NCBI RefSeq assembly: GCF_963675165.1
Contig: NC_087387.1
Coordinates: 4,800,990 to 4,864,989 of the forward strand
DNA length: 64,000 nt
Direction of reading: 5' to 3'
Source of the DNA: Halichondria panicea
Lineage: Eukaryota > Porifera > Demospongiae > Suberitida > Halichondriidae
Shown: positions 63,113-64,000 of the stretch, one piece after another
Layout: every line of letters begins with the position of its first letter
How positions within the stretch are numbered: the first letter of the stretch is position 1
Program-made: the position numbers and the translations under genes
The notes under the pieces: generated by a model
Databases searched by the model: none
What the model was told of the DNA's origin: nothing
The model's input: only the letters and a program-made list of their open reading frames with translations

Positions 63113-63281
63113 GATAGCTGGAAGATATAATTATAACTGATCGAGACTGTATATTCTAGTCTACAAAAATTGCCGGATCTCGTATTGTTAAAAATTAATG
63201 TTCTTGGACAAGCTATAATAATTATGTAGACTAGAGGCAGTAGTTACAGGCCATATCAGCATGGAACGCTGTAGCTATGGC

Positions 63282-63365
63282 AGCATTGAGAATCAATGAT
63301 CTAGAGGTAGATCAAGAGTAAAACACTGTGTTGGCCTGTAGCATTGAGAATCAATGATCTAGAGG
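63282..63365. repeat. Short direct repeat in the COX8-like upstream region
   Basis: The phrase agcattgagaatcaatgatc plus tagagg occurs twice, at 63282-63307 and 63340-63365. The unit contains a small inverted pair (cattgag / ctcaatg-like). Confidence 0.6.
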
Positions 63366-63372
63366 CAGACGC

Positions 63373-63384
63373 TGCGCATGCGCA
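63373..63384. promoter_or_regulatory. NRF1-type palindromic site upstream of the COX8-like gene
   Basis: The 12-mer tgcgcatgcgca is identical to the one at 16714-16725. It lies about 260 bp upstream of the COX8-like ATG. In animals NRF1 drives nuclear-encoded respiratory genes. The match is direct; function is inference. Confidence 0.45.
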
Positions 63385-63852
63385 TAGACTATTTTACATT
63401 ATTGAGGGCGGGGCTACTTTTATGATCACCTCAAGGGAAACCTGGAGGGAAACCAGCCTGGAAGGAAATTCTTTTCTGCTACTGTAAGTCAGTAAAATAT
63501 GCTTCATTGACAATACTTGGCTTCACTGTTGTCTGAACACTTACAAAAGTAAGGGCATCTGTAATTGATACCAGCAACACAGTCAGTGTGATGCACATCG
63601 TCTGCATGCTGCATAGCAATAGTTATCAGTGACTGGTATCTAATGCTGCATACCTCCTGTGCAACTTCCTCTCTCTATAGTTACAACTGGACGTAGATAC
63701 ACCAGTTATGGAATGCTTTGTTGGTAGCTTTCAACAAGTGTTCCGTGCCAACGGATAGGCCTGCTCTCATAGTTTGCTCATGCAAAAACTGAAAACTTAG
63801 TTTGTTCTACTTCAAAGAGCTAAAAGCTAGACTAAAGACTATCTTCGGAGCT
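63385..63852. other. Spacer before the right-edge gene
   Basis: No exon was supported. The last part is probably the 5' UTR of the plus-strand gene starting at 63853. Confidence 0.35.
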
Positions 63853-63916
63853 ATGGCTCTACTCAGTGCGACTGTATCCATTTTACTTCTTTATGTCAGC
63901 ATCACCAATGGACAAA
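63853..63916 (+). CDS. Signal-peptide exon of a gene running off the right edge
   Basis: ATG at 63853 opens MALLSATVSILLLYVSITNG, then Gln, and ends in phase 1 at a gtaaat donor (63917). It is a classical signal peptide with cleavage after NG. The phase-1 end is the same style as the first exon of the CCP/EGF receptor, so a secreted or membrane ectodomain protein is likely. The remainder lies outside the window. Confidence 0.6.
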
Positions 63917-64000
63917 GTAAATTACATTTAGCCACTGCATGGCTACTTACCTAAGTGTAGTTGTGGCTTTATATAATAGTTTTTGGTTCAATCTCTCTGT

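Overview
The window looks like nuclear DNA of a demosponge. This is inferred from a short-chain (C4-type) sponge collagen, compact multi-exon genes with GT-AG introns, a receptor tyrosine kinase and a TALE homeobox gene, a class C GPCR, CCP/EGF receptors, and many inverted-repeat transposons in AT-rich spacers. Species cannot be named from sequence alone. Gene models were spliced by eye; exon phases were checked for every multi-exon gene and agree except where a frame break is stated.

Layout. 1-6.5 kb is repeat-rich: a fold-back element, MITEs, a 116-bp hairpin satellite, a near-perfect palindrome and a few orphan exons, including a CDC20-like WD40 exon. 6.8-11.2 kb (minus) is a receptor tyrosine kinase with two Frizzled-like cysteine-rich domains. 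11.3-15 kb is mostly MITEs. 15.0-16.1 kb (minus) is a DUF1749-type alpha/beta hydrolase, divergent from a 14-exon catalase (16.9-24.8 kb, plus). 25.5-26.9 kb (minus) is a TALE homeobox gene, divergent from a small mitochondrial membrane protein gene (27.1-27.6 kb). 28.3-31.0 kb is an intronless class C GPCR.

The right half is organised by a segmental duplication of about 7 kb (about 31.6-38.5 kb and 48.4-55.6 kb). Each copy carries an intact plus-strand kinase/coiled-coil/Kelch gene facing a minus-strand CCP/EGF receptor. In the right copy the receptor is complete: 21 exons, 62.3 to 52.5 kb, about 1304 aa, with a sponge collagen gene nested in one intron on the same strand. In the left copy only the 3' half of the receptor exists, and it has decayed. 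The 10 kb between copies holds a deleted Ty3/gypsy retrotransposon and several elements with 9-10 bp target duplications.

Elements inserted after the duplication can be dated relatively, because the other copy preserves the empty site. One of them carries a RecQ-like helicase fragment, as a Pack-MULE would. The window ends with a second small mitochondrial (COX8-like) gene and the signal-peptide exon of a gene that runs off the right edge. No prokaryote-type features, CRISPR arrays, rRNA or tRNA genes were seen.
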